A stretch of DNA of 64,000 nt. Origin: Rugalucina vietnamica. Lineage: Eukaryota > Mollusca > Bivalvia > Lucinida > Lucinidae. A program made the translations under genes and the position numbers. Below the pieces are notes generated by a model that saw only the letters and a list, made by a program, of their open reading frames with translations, was not told the origin of the DNA and did not search any database. Below, piece by piece: positions 1-11,714 of the stretch. The DNA is taken from positions 42,600,188 through 42,664,187 of the forward strand of contig OZ024872.1 of assembly GCA_964017185.1 (NCBI GenBank), given 5' to 3'. The number at the start of each line of letters is the position of its first letter. Position 1 is the first letter of the stretch.

Positions 1-59
1 GTGTAATGAACAAAGCACAGAACGCGCGCTAACCTGTAGGTTTCTTTATTTTCATGCAT

Positions 60-905
60 CTTTCTAGCAAACATTAAAAAGTTGTTGAGGATTTACACAG
101 CCCAAAAGGCAAGCGAACGTTATAGGGTATCATTTTAAAATATTCTGCGTGATACCTACCGCTTACATTTTCCCATCATAACTCAAAAGCTAATATAATG
201 GTTCAATGTATTTTTCAGCAACTTTAAAGCCAATAGTTCTTGCTTACCATCTATAACATTGAGAATAATAGGGTTATCAGAAAATACTTAATTTAGAGTT
301 TACTTATCGTGAGTAAAAATGAAAAGTCACAAATAATCTTTTGGTAAATAAGTATGTACATGATGTTCATCCCAACTGTTACTAGTACATTATCTTGGAA
401 TAAATAAAAAAAATACCATGTGCTGGAACAACACCACGACATCCCCTGATTGTGAAATATTTGGAACATTTGTGGAAAATTGTTTTTGTTCCTGTAGATT
501 TATGGTATAACATCAAGAAACTTATTTGGAATTCGTACATCACACGATTTTCTTTTACATTCAAAGACGACAACCATGAGAACTGGACATACTATAGTTG
601 GACGCTCGGGCATATTGTGTCCCTTATCCATTTCCATTGATGGATGTGATATAAATTTATCTGCCATCGATGTTTTCTTTCTGACCGATGTCTTATATCC
701 GATGAATTCCTTGTTTGACCTTCATTTACATACAGAATAATGCGCAGATCAGAATTAACGATTAAGCTAAGGAAATGGTTTTCTAGAGTCTTCGTTAATT
801 TGTGTCCATTGGTTCATCAATCTATTCTGTCTTCTTCATTAAGCTGTGGACAGAATATCTTTTATGATACAATGTTCAAATTGTTTCATTTATTTTGTCT
901 TACAT
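60..905 (+). repeat. Dispersed/segmental repeat block (H1, copy 1)
   Basis: This block aligns by eye with 5230-5680 and 14240-14690. Shared landmarks are the 'acatagcccaaa..caagcgatgg'-like start, a central 'ggatgtgat...ctgtcttcc' stretch and the end 'cttcatt..acagaataatg'. Short ORFs here (382-573 minus, 452-640 plus) are not conserved in the other copies, so I do not call a gene. It is probably the remnant of an old mobile element or a tandem segmental duplication. Confidence 0.6.
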
Positions 906-1033
906 GTAACTGATTGATAGATCGTTATTTCGGTTGCTTGGATTCTTCCCGAGTAATATAAACCTTGTCGAGCGAGAAAAAACATTTTGCCATTTGCTGA
1001 CACAACGACAGTATCTCCATTACATTCTAAAAA

Positions 1034-1269
1034 TGAGCCGCCTCATGGGAAAACCAACAATCTGCATAGGCGAAAACATAGACGCAGATCAGCTTCGCGG
1101 TAACCGCGAAGCTGATCAGCGCCTTTGTTTTCGCTACACGGATAGTACACTTCCTCTTCTTCTTAAATCCGAAATTTCAAGATTCTAGCTCTTTTCTGTG
1201 ACTGCGCAGGTCGGTTTATGTCGGACCTGTTCGGAAACCACATTGTTGGTTTTCCCACGAGGCGGCTCA
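1034..1269 (+). mobile_element. TGAGCCGCC palindromic MITE-like element, copy 1
   Basis: A 236-bp element with terminal inverted repeats starting TGAGCCGCCTCRTGGGAAAA and a central perfect dyad (GCAGATCAGCTTCGC...GCGAAGCTGATC) that would fold into a strong hairpin. Copies 1, 2 and 3 of this family in the window are each 236 bp. It has no coding capacity, which fits a non-autonomous DNA transposon. The flanks suggest a 2-3 bp A/T target duplication. Confidence 0.85.
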
Positions 1270-2704
1270 AATATGATATGTGCCAACGCTGCGGACATTA
1301 TACTAGCAGCGTTAACGTGGTAGGCGTCGGACAAGGTGTAACTCGTTTATATCAAATTACTGTCGAATTATTGTCATAATTACGGGCAAAATTTGCAATT
1401 CTAGACAACATGCATCACATTTACCATCCCTATGGAATAGAATGAGCCACTATGCAAGAAACCAGTTTTCGGGTGTCGGACTAGGTATGACACAAATCGG
1501 CCTGTGCAGTCATGCATAGACAATTTAAGAATAACATGATTTGTACTATCCTTGTCTCAAAAACACTGCACAGCTGATCATTGTATTTGTTTTCACATAG
1601 GCAAATTCGGTTTTCTCATGACACGGTTCATTTTATATGGCCATACCATATGGACCTGGTCATGAGAATCTGTCCGTGGTTCTCGACCCTATCTGTATCT
1701 GGAAAAACACCTTGCTGTCAAGTATTACAGCAAATGGCTAGATGCACAAAATTCGTGTTATTTAAGAAAAAGGTCAGCTCAAGTAGTGAAATGTTGAATA
1801 ATTATTCACTGTTTGGAGGTCAACTATTGTGGGAGATCAAGCGCGAGGGATTTATATTCTTACAACTGAGTCTCAATTTAAAGGAGCATTGACTATTTGG
1901 CCTGTATATGCCTATACTTAAGCAGCCCAGAACACTCTTTTTTAAGATTCTGGCGGTGATCCTTTCTATTGAGGACAGTACTTCCATGTCTTGTGAAGAC
2001 ATTCATGCTAAGCTATTGGCATATTTTGTCCATTATTTGAACTCTAAGTTCCAGTGGGGATGTGGGTCTAAATTTCATAAAAACAAAACATCGAAATTAT
2101 GAGTTTTTTTCTGCATGCTCACAATTTTTGTAACTAGTGTTTCTATTGAAGATACATGTAGGAATCATGTAAAAATCGCCGAAATTGTTTATGTGCAAGT
2201 TCATTCGTCATAAATGGTTTAAACAGACACTAATGGTATATATTCTGGCTCACAAAATGTTCGATATTTACAGCACCGACCCACTGTGTTTGTAAACGTT
2301 AGGACATGTATATAGTATCCGTGTCATTATTTTGTCTCATCCATGTATTTGTTGTCAGTTATCGGTGTACACATGGATTCGTGCATTAAAGCAGATAGTA
2401 AAGTTTGCAAATGCCACTTAATTATGATCATGTCTGATGCGCTTTATACCAACTTGTTCAGCGTGCTTCTCGCCACATTTCTGTCACAACATAATTTGAG
2501 AGGAATCGCAACACAAATGTTTTTCACTCATTTAAGCCTGGCGTCCTTTTTAAGAGGCATAGAGTATAGACCCAGATGTGACACCGCAGAACACGACATC
2601 CCATCTGGGACTATTCTGTTGACTAAGAGGATTTTCAACGAAAAATGAAATAAAAATCGAAAATTACTACTGATGACATTAAAATGGAAATCGACTCGCT
2701 CAAA
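1270..2704 (+). repeat. Segmental-duplication blocks H2 (1270-2100) and H3 left part (2240-2704)
   Basis: 1270-2100 matches 14860-15560 (landmark 'tttgcaattctagaca'), and 2240-2704 matches 12770-12830 plus 13067-13440 (landmark 'gttcgatatt..cagcaccgaccca'). I see no coding region that keeps its frame in both copies. Small ORFs such as 1581-1892 and 2343-2648 are disrupted in the paralogous block. Confidence 0.6.
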
Positions 2705-2940
2705 TGAGCCGCCCTATGGGAAAACCAACAATCTGCATATGCGAAAACAAAGGCGCAGATCAGCTTCGCAGTAACTGCGAAGCTGATCAGCGCCTTTGTT
2801 TTCGCAACAGGGATAGTACAATTCCTCTACTTTCTAAATCCAAAATTTCCAGCCTCTAGTCATCTTCTGTGACTGTACAGGCCGGTTTGTGTCGGACCTG
2901 TTCGGAAACCACATTGTTGGTTTTCCCACGAGGCGGCTCA
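2705..2940 (+). mobile_element. TGAGCCGCC palindromic MITE-like element, copy 2
   Basis: A 236-bp copy with the same termini and central hairpin as 1034-1269. Its paralogous site near 13448 ('cccaaatgatagtgacgg') lacks the element, so the insertion boundary is visible directly. The flanks suggest an AA or AAA duplication. Confidence 0.88.
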
Positions 2941-3420
2941 AATGGTAGTGATGGACAAGTCTTTTCGTCACATATGGGTTAATGCCAGTGCTACTCATTA
3001 TTATACGTTAGGTGGCAGTGTTGAAGTGTTTGCACAGAACGAGTATGTATTCAAATAACTTTGAATAGCATTTCTTTTAGGCAAGAGGTTAAAATAAACG
3101 AATTGTCGAAATTACAACCTTTTTTTTATTTTGTTTTTAGCAGTACCTTATTCGTGAATTCATTCTTCAATCTGATTTTTAAGAATCTAAATTAGAAAAG
3201 ATGCCTTGAAAGATAAGATGTTAATAAATAAATTGATATTCCACTTCTACTGCCTACAAGGAAATTCTTACAGTGTCACCTAATGCAATCGCTTTGCAGA
3301 TATTAAATTCTATCTCAATTTACGACCCAGTTTGCAGACAGACAGCCAGGTGAGCTGATACCGTCGGTTATCATGGACCTGTTGGCTTTAAGATGCTTGC
3401 CAAAATGAGCGTGGTGCTAA
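2941..3420 (+). repeat. Segmental-duplication block H3, right part, copy 1
   Basis: Aligns with 13445-13900, including 'gacagac...gagctgatacc' and 'gttatcatgga'. Nothing coding is recognised. Confidence 0.55.
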
Positions 3421-3559
3421 GCGCGCCTTGCATCTGCATCGAATCATTTCGGTAATCGATGGTGTAAACGAGAGGTTGTTGAGGATTGTGCTTTTAAAGC
3501 ATGGAAAAGAAGTATCTCCATTATATTGAGGATAAACGTATAAAGTTTTATTCACAAAG

Positions 3560-5075
3560 TACTAATCTTTTATCGTCCTTTAGGCATTTGAGGCAGGGTA
3601 TCCAAGAATTTCATAGAAAGTATAACTTGGTTCCAGCAGACAAGGCCGCTTACAACTAACGTTGTTGTTGTTTGTAGGCTTCATTATATTGACACCTTAA
3701 AAAAGATGGTAAAAGGGCTTATCTGGAGACAGATAGTGATGGTTAATGCTCACTTAAACGAATTGCTTTTCAAGTTTTCTGATTGTGTCAATGAATGCCA
3801 AGGCAAACGTCCTACGATGTATTTGTTACATAAGCTTCACAAAAGACCGTATAAAGCTGGATTTATTGCAAATTTTCGTTCGTCTACTACCACTGAACTT
3901 TCTTCTCTACTGCTATCAAATCTCATGTCATACGATACTGTGAGACGGTGAATGAAACTTCAAATAAAAATGGTTTTGGTCAAAAACAATTCTTGTGAGG
4001 TGCTCAGTAAGCTGAAGTGTAGAGGGTTCGGTGCGACGAGCTTGTCCACATACGATTTTTCTACTCTGTATACCACTTCTCGAAATGATAGAGTGGGCCT
4101 TTAAAAGATCATTAAAAACTATGGTTCACTTTATTTAGCCTGTGATGATAGAAAAATCTGTCACTTCCTCTAACCAAAGTCGATATACACTTTTGTCATG
4201 TCAGAATGTATGTTTTCATATTTTTAGTTAAGTTAAGGTAACTGTGTGGCCACCTATTGGGAAAATAGCTGCTCATTCGGCTTACGATATGTTTTCATAA
4301 TAATAGTATCTCATTGTTAATTTTGTTTTTTCCCACCTCGGTTTTTTGGAGTGGGAATCTTTTTCTGACTGCACCTTTTCCTTATCGTTGCCCACATGTA
4401 CATTTTCCTATCTCCTGGATAATATTTGTATTAGAATCAGAGTCAAGTTATACAAACAAATTGTTGGAATTCCGATGGGTACAAATTACGCCCCTCTCGT
4501 AGCTGATTTATTTCTATACTGCTAAGAGAGATGATGGATTCTCTTAACCATGACAATCAAGCTGATGTTATCAAGGCTTTTAACTCGACTTCTAGGTACC
4601 TCGATGACCTTTTGGATATTGGCAATCCTAATTTTGAAGGCATCGTCAATCAATTTTATCCACCTGAACTACAGTGGTTGAATAAAGCCAACACCACAGA
4701 TACCGAAGCTCCCTTTTTAGATTTACATCTTTCTATTGCAAATGGATTTGTTTCTTCTAAAATTTATGAAAAACGCGATGACTTTGGTTTTGATATGGTA
4801 AATTTTCCGTATTTGGATGGTTACGTTCCTCCCCGTGCTTCTTATGGCGCATACATTTCGCAACTTATTAGGTTTGCTAGAGTCTGCAATCATGTTGCGG
4901 ACTTCAACGCGCGAAATAAATGTTTAACAGCCAAACTTGCCGTTGGTATCATAAACTTCGAAACGCATTTTCTAAATTTTATTGCAGACACTATTAATGG
5001 ATTTTCAAATTTATAATGGGCTAAAGGCGCTTTTACATGAGGGCCTTTCGGAACCAGAATTGTATGGTGACTCGT
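3560..5075 (+). pseudogene. Penelope-like element reverse transcriptase, degenerate
   Basis: Plus-strand fragments read as successive parts of a Penelope-like reverse transcriptase. 'QEFHRKYNLVPADKAAYN' is near 3600. 'PTMYLLHKLHKRPYKAGFIA' is in 3706-3951, and 'FGATSLSTYDFSTLYTT' is near 4030. 'QIVGIPMGTNYAPLVADLFL' is near 4455, followed by the long open piece 4531-5016 with 'SRYLDDLL', 'APFLDLHLS', 'FDMVNFPYLDGYVP' and 'SYGAYISQLIRFARVCNHVADFN'. The frame is broken by stops and shifts, and 'GLKALLHEGLSEPELYGD' follows out of frame to about 5075. The catalytic Asp pair is probably in 'RYLDDLL'. It is a dead copy. It is absent from the paralogous block at 13900-14240, so it inserted after the segmental duplication. 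Confidence 0.85.
4213..4388 (+). mobile_element. PLE 3'-tail fragment nested inside the PLE reverse transcriptase
   Basis: This stretch matches, in plus orientation, the 3'-tail sequence found reversed at 41087-41262, 53186-53360 and 56187-56360 (landmarks 'ggtggccactcagttacc', 'attcccactccaaaaa'). It interrupts the reverse-transcriptase reading between the 'CQNVC' and 'VGIPMGT' segments. That suggests a 5'-truncated copy of the same family landed within this PLE. Confidence 0.7.
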
Positions 5076-5229
5076 TTTACACAGTCTTAATTTCGCTTTC
5101 CCAAATGGTCATAAATGATTGAAATTTACAAAACCACTGCAGGAAGGTTCTGCCGGGTGTAAAGATGGGCCAAAATAAAGTATCTGCGGTACCATATGTG
5201 ACCTCACTCAACCAAACATATCTCAAGTA

Positions 5230-5690
5230 AGCATTGGAAAGTGGTTGAAGAATTACATATCCCAAAGGGCAAGTGATGGACTTAAAACAAATATTTTAGG
5301 ATGTCCTGTGGAAATCTACCATTAACAATTAAAACAAAATATTCGAATTTAGTGCATCTATTATTATTCCTTTTATGTTCAAAGGCACCGATGGCCACGC
5401 GAAATATTTGGTTGCTCGAGTATTTAAAAGCTCTTAACCATTTCCATTAATGCATGTGATCTGTCTTCCGTGATTGATATTTCGTAACAGTTTCTGTCTG
5501 AACGCTGTATCTTATGTCTGATAAATGACCCATTTAACCTTCATTTCCATATAGAATAATGAATAAATCAGGGGCAATGATTTCTGATGATTATGCTAAG
5601 AAAATGGATGTCTTGATTTTACATCAATGTTTGTTCTTCTGTTCGTCAATCTTAGTCTTTGGCACCCATAAAAATGCCGTGGGGGATGCA
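5230..5690 (+). repeat. H1 block, copy 2
   Basis: Matches 60-905 and 14240-14690 in the same orientation. There is no conserved ORF. Confidence 0.6.
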
Positions 5691-5744
5691 AGGTAAGTCC
5701 AGTTACCTCCCGAGGTACGTATACCCTACCGCGCACGCAATCGG

Positions 5745-6330
5745 CCTTTTCCCCATCAAAGTGTGAAAGTATTTCTGTGAACGTCCAAATGACTTCTTCT
5801 ATCTGAATGGGGTTTAGATACCGTCCTTAAATTACGCAATCAATCAGTCTTGGTGCCGACAGAATCTGAGATTAATTACACAAAATGAGATGGCAAAAAT
5901 AGCCAAACCAGACAAATCTTTTTGAATCCTAGAAAATGAACACTCAAAGTGGAACGAATAGCATTATTGCCTCGATGTCTTATTACCGAGATGATCCTTT
6001 TGACTTGGGGGCAACTTGATTTGGAATAATTCACTGCCTTAACAATGCTGACGCTTGCAAGTTCTTTCTCAAAAACCAATGCAGTGAAAGAAAAAAAATA
6101 TTCCGACGCTCCATCAAAATTACCATACTTAGACACTCTTAATGTAAAACTATTTAGCACTTTATCAGAAAAAGAGTTTGAAAAGCGGGCTCATGTTTGT
6201 AACTGTTTCCTTAGATGCATGGTGCGATAATAAATTGCAATTACATCTCCGTTTCATTAAGCATTATTAATAAAATACACAAAACAATGAATATGTCTTT
6301 ATTTCCATTCTGAATAAAGTTATGGTAATA
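5745..6330 (+). repeat. H4 block, copy 1
   Basis: About 560 bp aligned with 17100-17665 (landmarks 'gacagaatctgagattaatt', 'ccaaaccagacaaatctt', 'aataaattgcaatta'). The ORFs 5876-6160 (minus) and 6045-6230 (plus) overlap on opposite strands and are broken in the other copy, so no gene is called. Confidence 0.65.
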
Positions 6331-6504
6331 TTTGTCACTCTTGTAAAATATTTTCATAATGAATATACATGTAACTGTATGGAGTTACGTCGTAGATACC
6401 AGTGCTGGCTTTTACAGAAATAATAGGGATATTAGAAAAATAAGGATATTTTCATTAGATACTGTTTCTTGCAAAGAAGAGGAATCCATTAAAAAAAAAA
6501 AAAA

Positions 6505-7190
6505 ACAGATCCTTCAAGAGCAGTGAACATATTTATGAGAAAGAGGATGTGCCATACCATGGTTTCGGCTACTTAAGCCTCTTCAGTGACCCTAAAGATT
6601 TGGCAACATGGAGCTAAAGGGAATTACTGTAATTTTGCGTATTTCATCAGCGTAGTCGCTACAAAGACTAGTAAAATCCAAATGGGGCCAAATATATGAA
6701 AAGGTTGGTTGGAAAATGAATGTAGACTGATAATAATTTACTGATTTCTCGGAATAACCTCGCTGATCTCAAAGGACCAACAGGAAAATATTATCTGCAT
6801 TATGGACAATCTACGGGGAGACTTTTCTGGGCCGCCACACGGCACAACACCAGCTGCAGTAATAGGAAATAATAATAATACAGATCCTTTAAGAGCAGTG
6901 AACATATAAATGAGAACGGAGATTGGCCATACCATGGTTTCGGCTACTTTAGCCTCTTCAGTGACCCTAAATGTTTGGCAACATGTAGCCAAAGAAAATT
7001 CCTGTACTTTTGCATCTTTCAACAGCGTAGTCGAAACTAAGACTAGTAAAACCCAAATGGGGCCAACTATATGAAAACGTTGGTTAGGAAATGAATCTAG
7101 ACTGATAATAATTTACTGTTTTCTCAGAATAACCTCGTCGATCTCAAAGGACCAAAAGGAAAATATAATCTGCATAAGGATAACATGTCA
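6505..7190 (+). repeat. Tandem duplication (about 373 bp period) of a PLE upstream segment
   Basis: The sequence beginning 'cagatcct.aagagcagtg' at 6508 recurs at 6881 and runs to about 7187. Each unit contains 'tggtttcggctact.tagcc' and 'gatctcaaaggacc'. Related sequence lies at 54735-55045, and its reverse appears near 43384-43440, next to PLE reverse-transcriptase sequence. That suggests this is the non-RT 5' part of the PLE family. A poly-A run sits at 6490. Confidence 0.7.
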
Positions 7191-7879
7191 GTGTATTACA
7201 TACCTTTTAAACCCCGTCTTAGTCAATCAGAACGTCCTTATAAGAATTACCATTGTTTATAAAACCCAGTAGAATTTCTGGATAATGCAATTAAACATTT
7301 TCATAGAATTTCATTCTGCTCGTATGCTTATAACTTCAATAGGCTAACACTTGATTCTCTTAGTTGGCCTCCCAAGTCCCCTAAATATTTTTCTGTTGGC
7401 ATTTTGGAGTACATTTTGGCATCCATGCCCAATGTGTACCTTAATGTGTATCAATACACGCTAGGGTCGATGCCAAGTCTGAAAATGCCCCCAGAGTCTC
7501 AAAAATAGGTCAAAGGTCAACTAAGTGCAAAATTTAAGATATTTCAACATTATAGCAGTATTTTATGAAATATTTTAATTTTTGTTTTGTTAAAAAAGAA
7601 CCAAATTACATCTAATACATTTGTATGGTATAATTAGTTACAATTGTTACAACAAAGCAATGCAGAATTAGGTCAAAGGTCACTTTAGTGCAAAAAATGC
7701 TTATTTTCATGCCCTTTTACAATTGTCTGTATAAACATCAGTGTCAGTGGTATTCTGATGGGGATAAAGTTCTTTAAGTTACTTTTTTGTAACAAATGTG
7801 TATAGAATATGATCGTACCAATCATTTGATACCATTTTCAGCTCTCTACAACTTTTGGCTACTGAGATATTGCAAATTT

Positions 7880-9755
7880 TATTGGTATAAGTCCCCTGCA
7901 TTTGTCTGTGTTTTTTCTCTTATATCATAAGTTTTCTTAATTTTTGCAACGGGATAGTCAGCTTGGTCATATATATTATTACATGGTTATACATTATTGC
8001 CATAACAATCATTTCATACCAATTTCAGATCTCTAGGACTTCTGGTTGCTGAGATATTAACGTTTCCGTTGGTATACCCCTCTATTTTTATGTGATTTTA
8101 TAAAGTATTTTAAGTTTTCAAACAACAAGAAAGTCGAACTATTCATTTATCTTATCAAATGTTTATAGAACATTATCATAACAATCATTTGATATCAATT
8201 TTAGCTCTCTAGGACGTTTGGTTGTTCAGTTATAAAACATTTTGTTGGTATACCCCATCCACTTTTCTGTGGTTTTTCACTAATATTTAAAGTTTTTATC
8301 AATATTCGAAAAACAAGAAAGTCAGGTTGTTTGTGTGCCTTACAACATGGTTATAGAATATTATCCTAGCAATCATTCGATACCAATTTCAGTTCTCTGG
8401 AGCTTTTGGTCACTGAGACATTAGCAGTTTTATTGGTATACCCCCTTCGTTTTCCAAGGATTTTTCTCCTATATCTTAAGTTTACTTAAATATTTGAGAA
8501 ACAAGAAAGTAAGCTTGTTTATATATCTTATCACATGGTTATAGAACTTTGTCATAGTAATCTTTTGATACCGATTTCAGCTCTCTATGGCGTTTGGCTG
8601 CTGAGATATATGCTGAGATATATACGTTTCCATTGGTATACCCCCTCTATTTTTCTGAGATTATTATCTAATATTTAAAATTCTCATCACTATTCCAACA
8701 ACAAGAAAGTCAGATTATTTATGAGTTTATCACAGTTTTATAGAACATTATCATTGCAATCATTTGATACCTATTTCAGCTCTCTAGAGGTTTTGGTCAC
8801 AGAGATATTAACAATTTTTTGGTATACCCCCTTTGTTTGCCAGTGATTTTTCTCCTATATCTTAAGTTTTCTTAAATATTTGAGACACAAGAAAGTCAGC
8901 GTGTTTGTATACCTTATTTTATGGTTGTAGAATATTGTCATTGCAATCATTTGATACCAATTTCTGCTCTCTATGGCTTTTGGTTGCTGGGATATAAACG
9001 TTTCTGTTGGTAAACCGCCTCCATTTGCTGTGATTTTTCTCTAATATTATAAGATTTCATCAATATTCGAACAACACGAAAGTCTGATTATTTATTTATC
9101 TTATTTCATGTTTTAGAATGTTGTCATAGCAATTATTTGATACCAATTTTTGCTCTCTATGGCTTTTGGTTGCTGAGCTATAAACATTTCTGTAGGTATA
9201 CCCCCTCCATTGTTCTGTGATTTTTCTCTAATACTGAAAGTTCTCATCAAGATTTGAACCCCAAGAAAGTCGAATTCTTTCTCTATCTTATCACATAATT
9301 ATAAACCATTATCATATCAATCATTTGATATAAATTTCATCTCTCTAGAGTTTGTGGTTGCTGAGATATAAGCAATTTTGTTGGTAGACCCCCTTCATTT
9401 ATCTGATATTTTTCTCTTATATCTGAAGTTCTCTTTAATATTGAGCATTAAGATAGCCAGTTTGTTTATATATCTTATTACATGGTTATAGAACATTGTC
9501 ATACCAATCATTTGATACATATTTAAGCTCTTTAGGGCTTTGGTTGAGGAGATATAAGCAATTATGCTGGTATACTCCATTTTTCTGTATTTTTTTTTCT
9601 AATATACAGGAGCTGTATAAAGTTCTCATTAATATTCGAACACCAGGAAATCAGTTTGATATTTATGTCTTACTACATGGTAATCAAGCATTGTCAAAGC
9701 AATCATTTGATACATATTTCTGCTCTCTAGGTCTATCAGTAGCCAAGAAACATGT
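7880..9755 (+). repeat. Satellite array, about 186-bp unit, ten copies
   Basis: The landmark 'ttggtatacccc' (variants) recurs near 7880, 8066, 8246, 8434, 8635, 8820, 9008, 9195, 9384 and 9571, spacings of 180-201 bp. Other unit landmarks are 'acaagaaagtc', 'caatcatttgatac' and 'gctgagatat'. The units are diverged from one another. It is AT-rich with no ORF conserved between units. Confidence 0.85.
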
Positions 9756-10539
9756 GGTAATATAGTTGTACCACACTACTTCCTCTGCTTATTAGGGATG
9801 GGGGTGAATACTCTGTGATTTTACATGACACAAATGTGCAATAAAGTGATCCTCTGACCAAAATGGCACCCATGGGCATTTGTTCTAAGGGTGCAAGGTA
9901 CATCCTATAGATATCCCACCCTAAACCCTTCAAATGGCAATAGATTGTCCCTTTGTAAATCTTGATTTTCGTCATTTTCATTAATATTCATGAAAATGCA
10001 AATGAGATAATTTTTATTTAGGTCCATGAAATCAACGAATTTGTCAATTAGTATTATTGGTACAATTACAATGAGCCACAATGATAGTTTAGGCATGAAA
10101 TTAGATTTTATGGGATACTTGATTTTTAATTGTTTCTTTTAATTCATTTTAAAGTTTTAATGAAAATTCATGAATATGCAAATTAGATATTTTCCATTAC
10201 TTATCATAGAAAGAAATGGTTATGTCTAAGCTTTAAAATGAGACCAAGTTCAATGGTCTAGGATTACAAATAATTGAGATATCTTCAATTTTTATTGTGT
10301 AACCCCATTATGTGTAACCCCATTATAAAAAAAGCAAAAAAAAAATAAAATGAATATTTAGGGTACTTTAATAGAACATAGGGTAAAATGCAAACACTTC
10401 CACTTCCAGATGGCAGAAAACAGGCTTTGATAGCTTTTTAATGTACTTTTAGAAAATTATAGTGCAAAAAATTCCTCCTGGGAGGAGGGTGTATGGATAG
10501 CTAGAAGACTATTAGTTATCATAACAGGTTTTGATATTT

Positions 10540-11000
10540 TTGCACTCATATGACATTTGACCTAATTATGTGACCCAGAGGCAGTTACATACTTCGAATA
10601 TACCCGTATGAGTTTAAACACTTGTCAATGAATAAAATAAGAACATGTTGCCTTTAGTCAATTCATGTTTGACTTAAGAAATACTTGATTATTGTAACGG
10701 GTGTTTGTTATTTTGCACTTATTTGACTTTTGACCTAATTCTGTCATCCAGGAGCATTTACAGTCTTGGTATCCACCTGTATGTTTTTGGACACATGTCA
10801 AGGAATGACACGAGTACAAGTTATCTATAATCAGTTCATTATTTTCCAAAACAATAATGTTTATTTTCATTTTTACAGATTTTTCCTATTTTGCACTCGT
10901 TTGACCTTTGACCTTGTTCTGCGGCCCAGGGTCATTTACAGACTTGGCATCCACCCGTACGAGTTTGGGCACATGCCAAGGAATATTATGAGCATAGGTA
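10540..11000 (+). repeat. Three diverged copies of a 'tttgaccta..gcagttacat' unit
   Basis: Similar segments start near 10550, 10725 and 10890, each with 'tttgacc' followed by 'cccgtaygagtt..' or a variant. An inverted relative lies at 7440-7510 ('gatgccaagtct.aaaatgcc'). Together they form the inner inverted ends of the composite element at 7365-11072. Confidence 0.6.
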
Positions 11001-11072
11001 GAATAATCTACTCAAAAATGCCAACAAAACCAAAACTAAGCCACTTTTTTGGATTTGGACTGCCAAGTATCT

Positions 11073-11600
11073 AGGGAATAAAGCAATGAAAACAATTTTC
11101 CTGATGGTTTTTAACCGCAATAAATGGCATCTTGTCAAGTTTGCTTCGTATAAATCGTGTCACTCTTTAATCACGACTCTTTTGCTTGTACTTTTCAATC
11201 CACTAAATAATTGACAATCAAAACAAATTGTCAATGTTTTCTACTTAGTTGTCTTGTGTTGGCCTGAATCCGTCAATTTGGTACAATGTATTTTAATAAA
11301 AGTCCATCATATAAACGAGACATAATTCTATATTGCAAGATGTACATGTAGCTACAACAACAATAATAATAATAATAATAATAGTAGTAAAGGCAAAATT
11401 ATGATACTAGCTCATCAAACTTCCTGATTTTGAGAGTTTTGTTCAAGCTTGTAGCTTGTTTTTACACTTTCTACCTGTTTGAATTTGGTCTTGAGTTTAA
11501 AAAAGTAGGCGTATCGGGGGTCTCTCTTCAGATTTGCAACCAAATAATCCAATTTGACATAAAATACGGACATTCTTCGTTTTAGAATTTTACGAGTCTG
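11073..11600 (+). repeat. Dispersed repeat (right flank of the composite insertion) with an (AAT)n microsatellite
   Basis: Matches 29425-29820 ('aattttcctgatggtttt', 'tttgcttgtacttt', 'ttgcaagatgtac.tgtagc') and, reversed, 33840-33930 and 43500-43600. The microsatellite (AAT)n is near 11361-11385. No gene is seen. Confidence 0.65.
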
Positions 11601-11617
11601 TACTAATATGCTTACGT

Positions 11618-11714
11618 CCCAGCAGGCACATGACGTCAAAATGACGTCATATCAACGTCGATACGACGTCATGACGTCGCATCGACGTCGATCTGACGTC
11701 ATGTGCCTGCTGGG
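11618..11714 (+). mobile_element. 97-bp CCCAGCAGGCAC palindromic MITE with CRE-like sites
   Basis: The termini CCCAGCAGGCACATGACGTC and its reverse complement enclose a run of degenerate 'acgtcgat' steps. Three perfect TGACGTCA palindromes (the CREB/ATF consensus) lie inside. The size and inverted ends fit a minimal MITE. Flanking ACGT/ATGT may be an imperfect target duplication. Confidence 0.75.

Larger units (their letters stand above)
7365..11072. mobile_element. Composite 3.7-kb element carrying a 186-bp satellite
   Basis: The flanks ('ggctaa.....gattctct' on the left, 'agggaataaa' on the right) are contiguous in a paralogous copy near 29410-29430, which defines the insertion. The ends are imperfect inverted repeats of the form TTGGC...CCAA. 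The interior holds inverted 'tcaaaggtcaa' segments near both ends, a long satellite, and A-rich unique DNA. There is no transposase ORF, so it looks non-autonomous. Confidence 0.6.
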
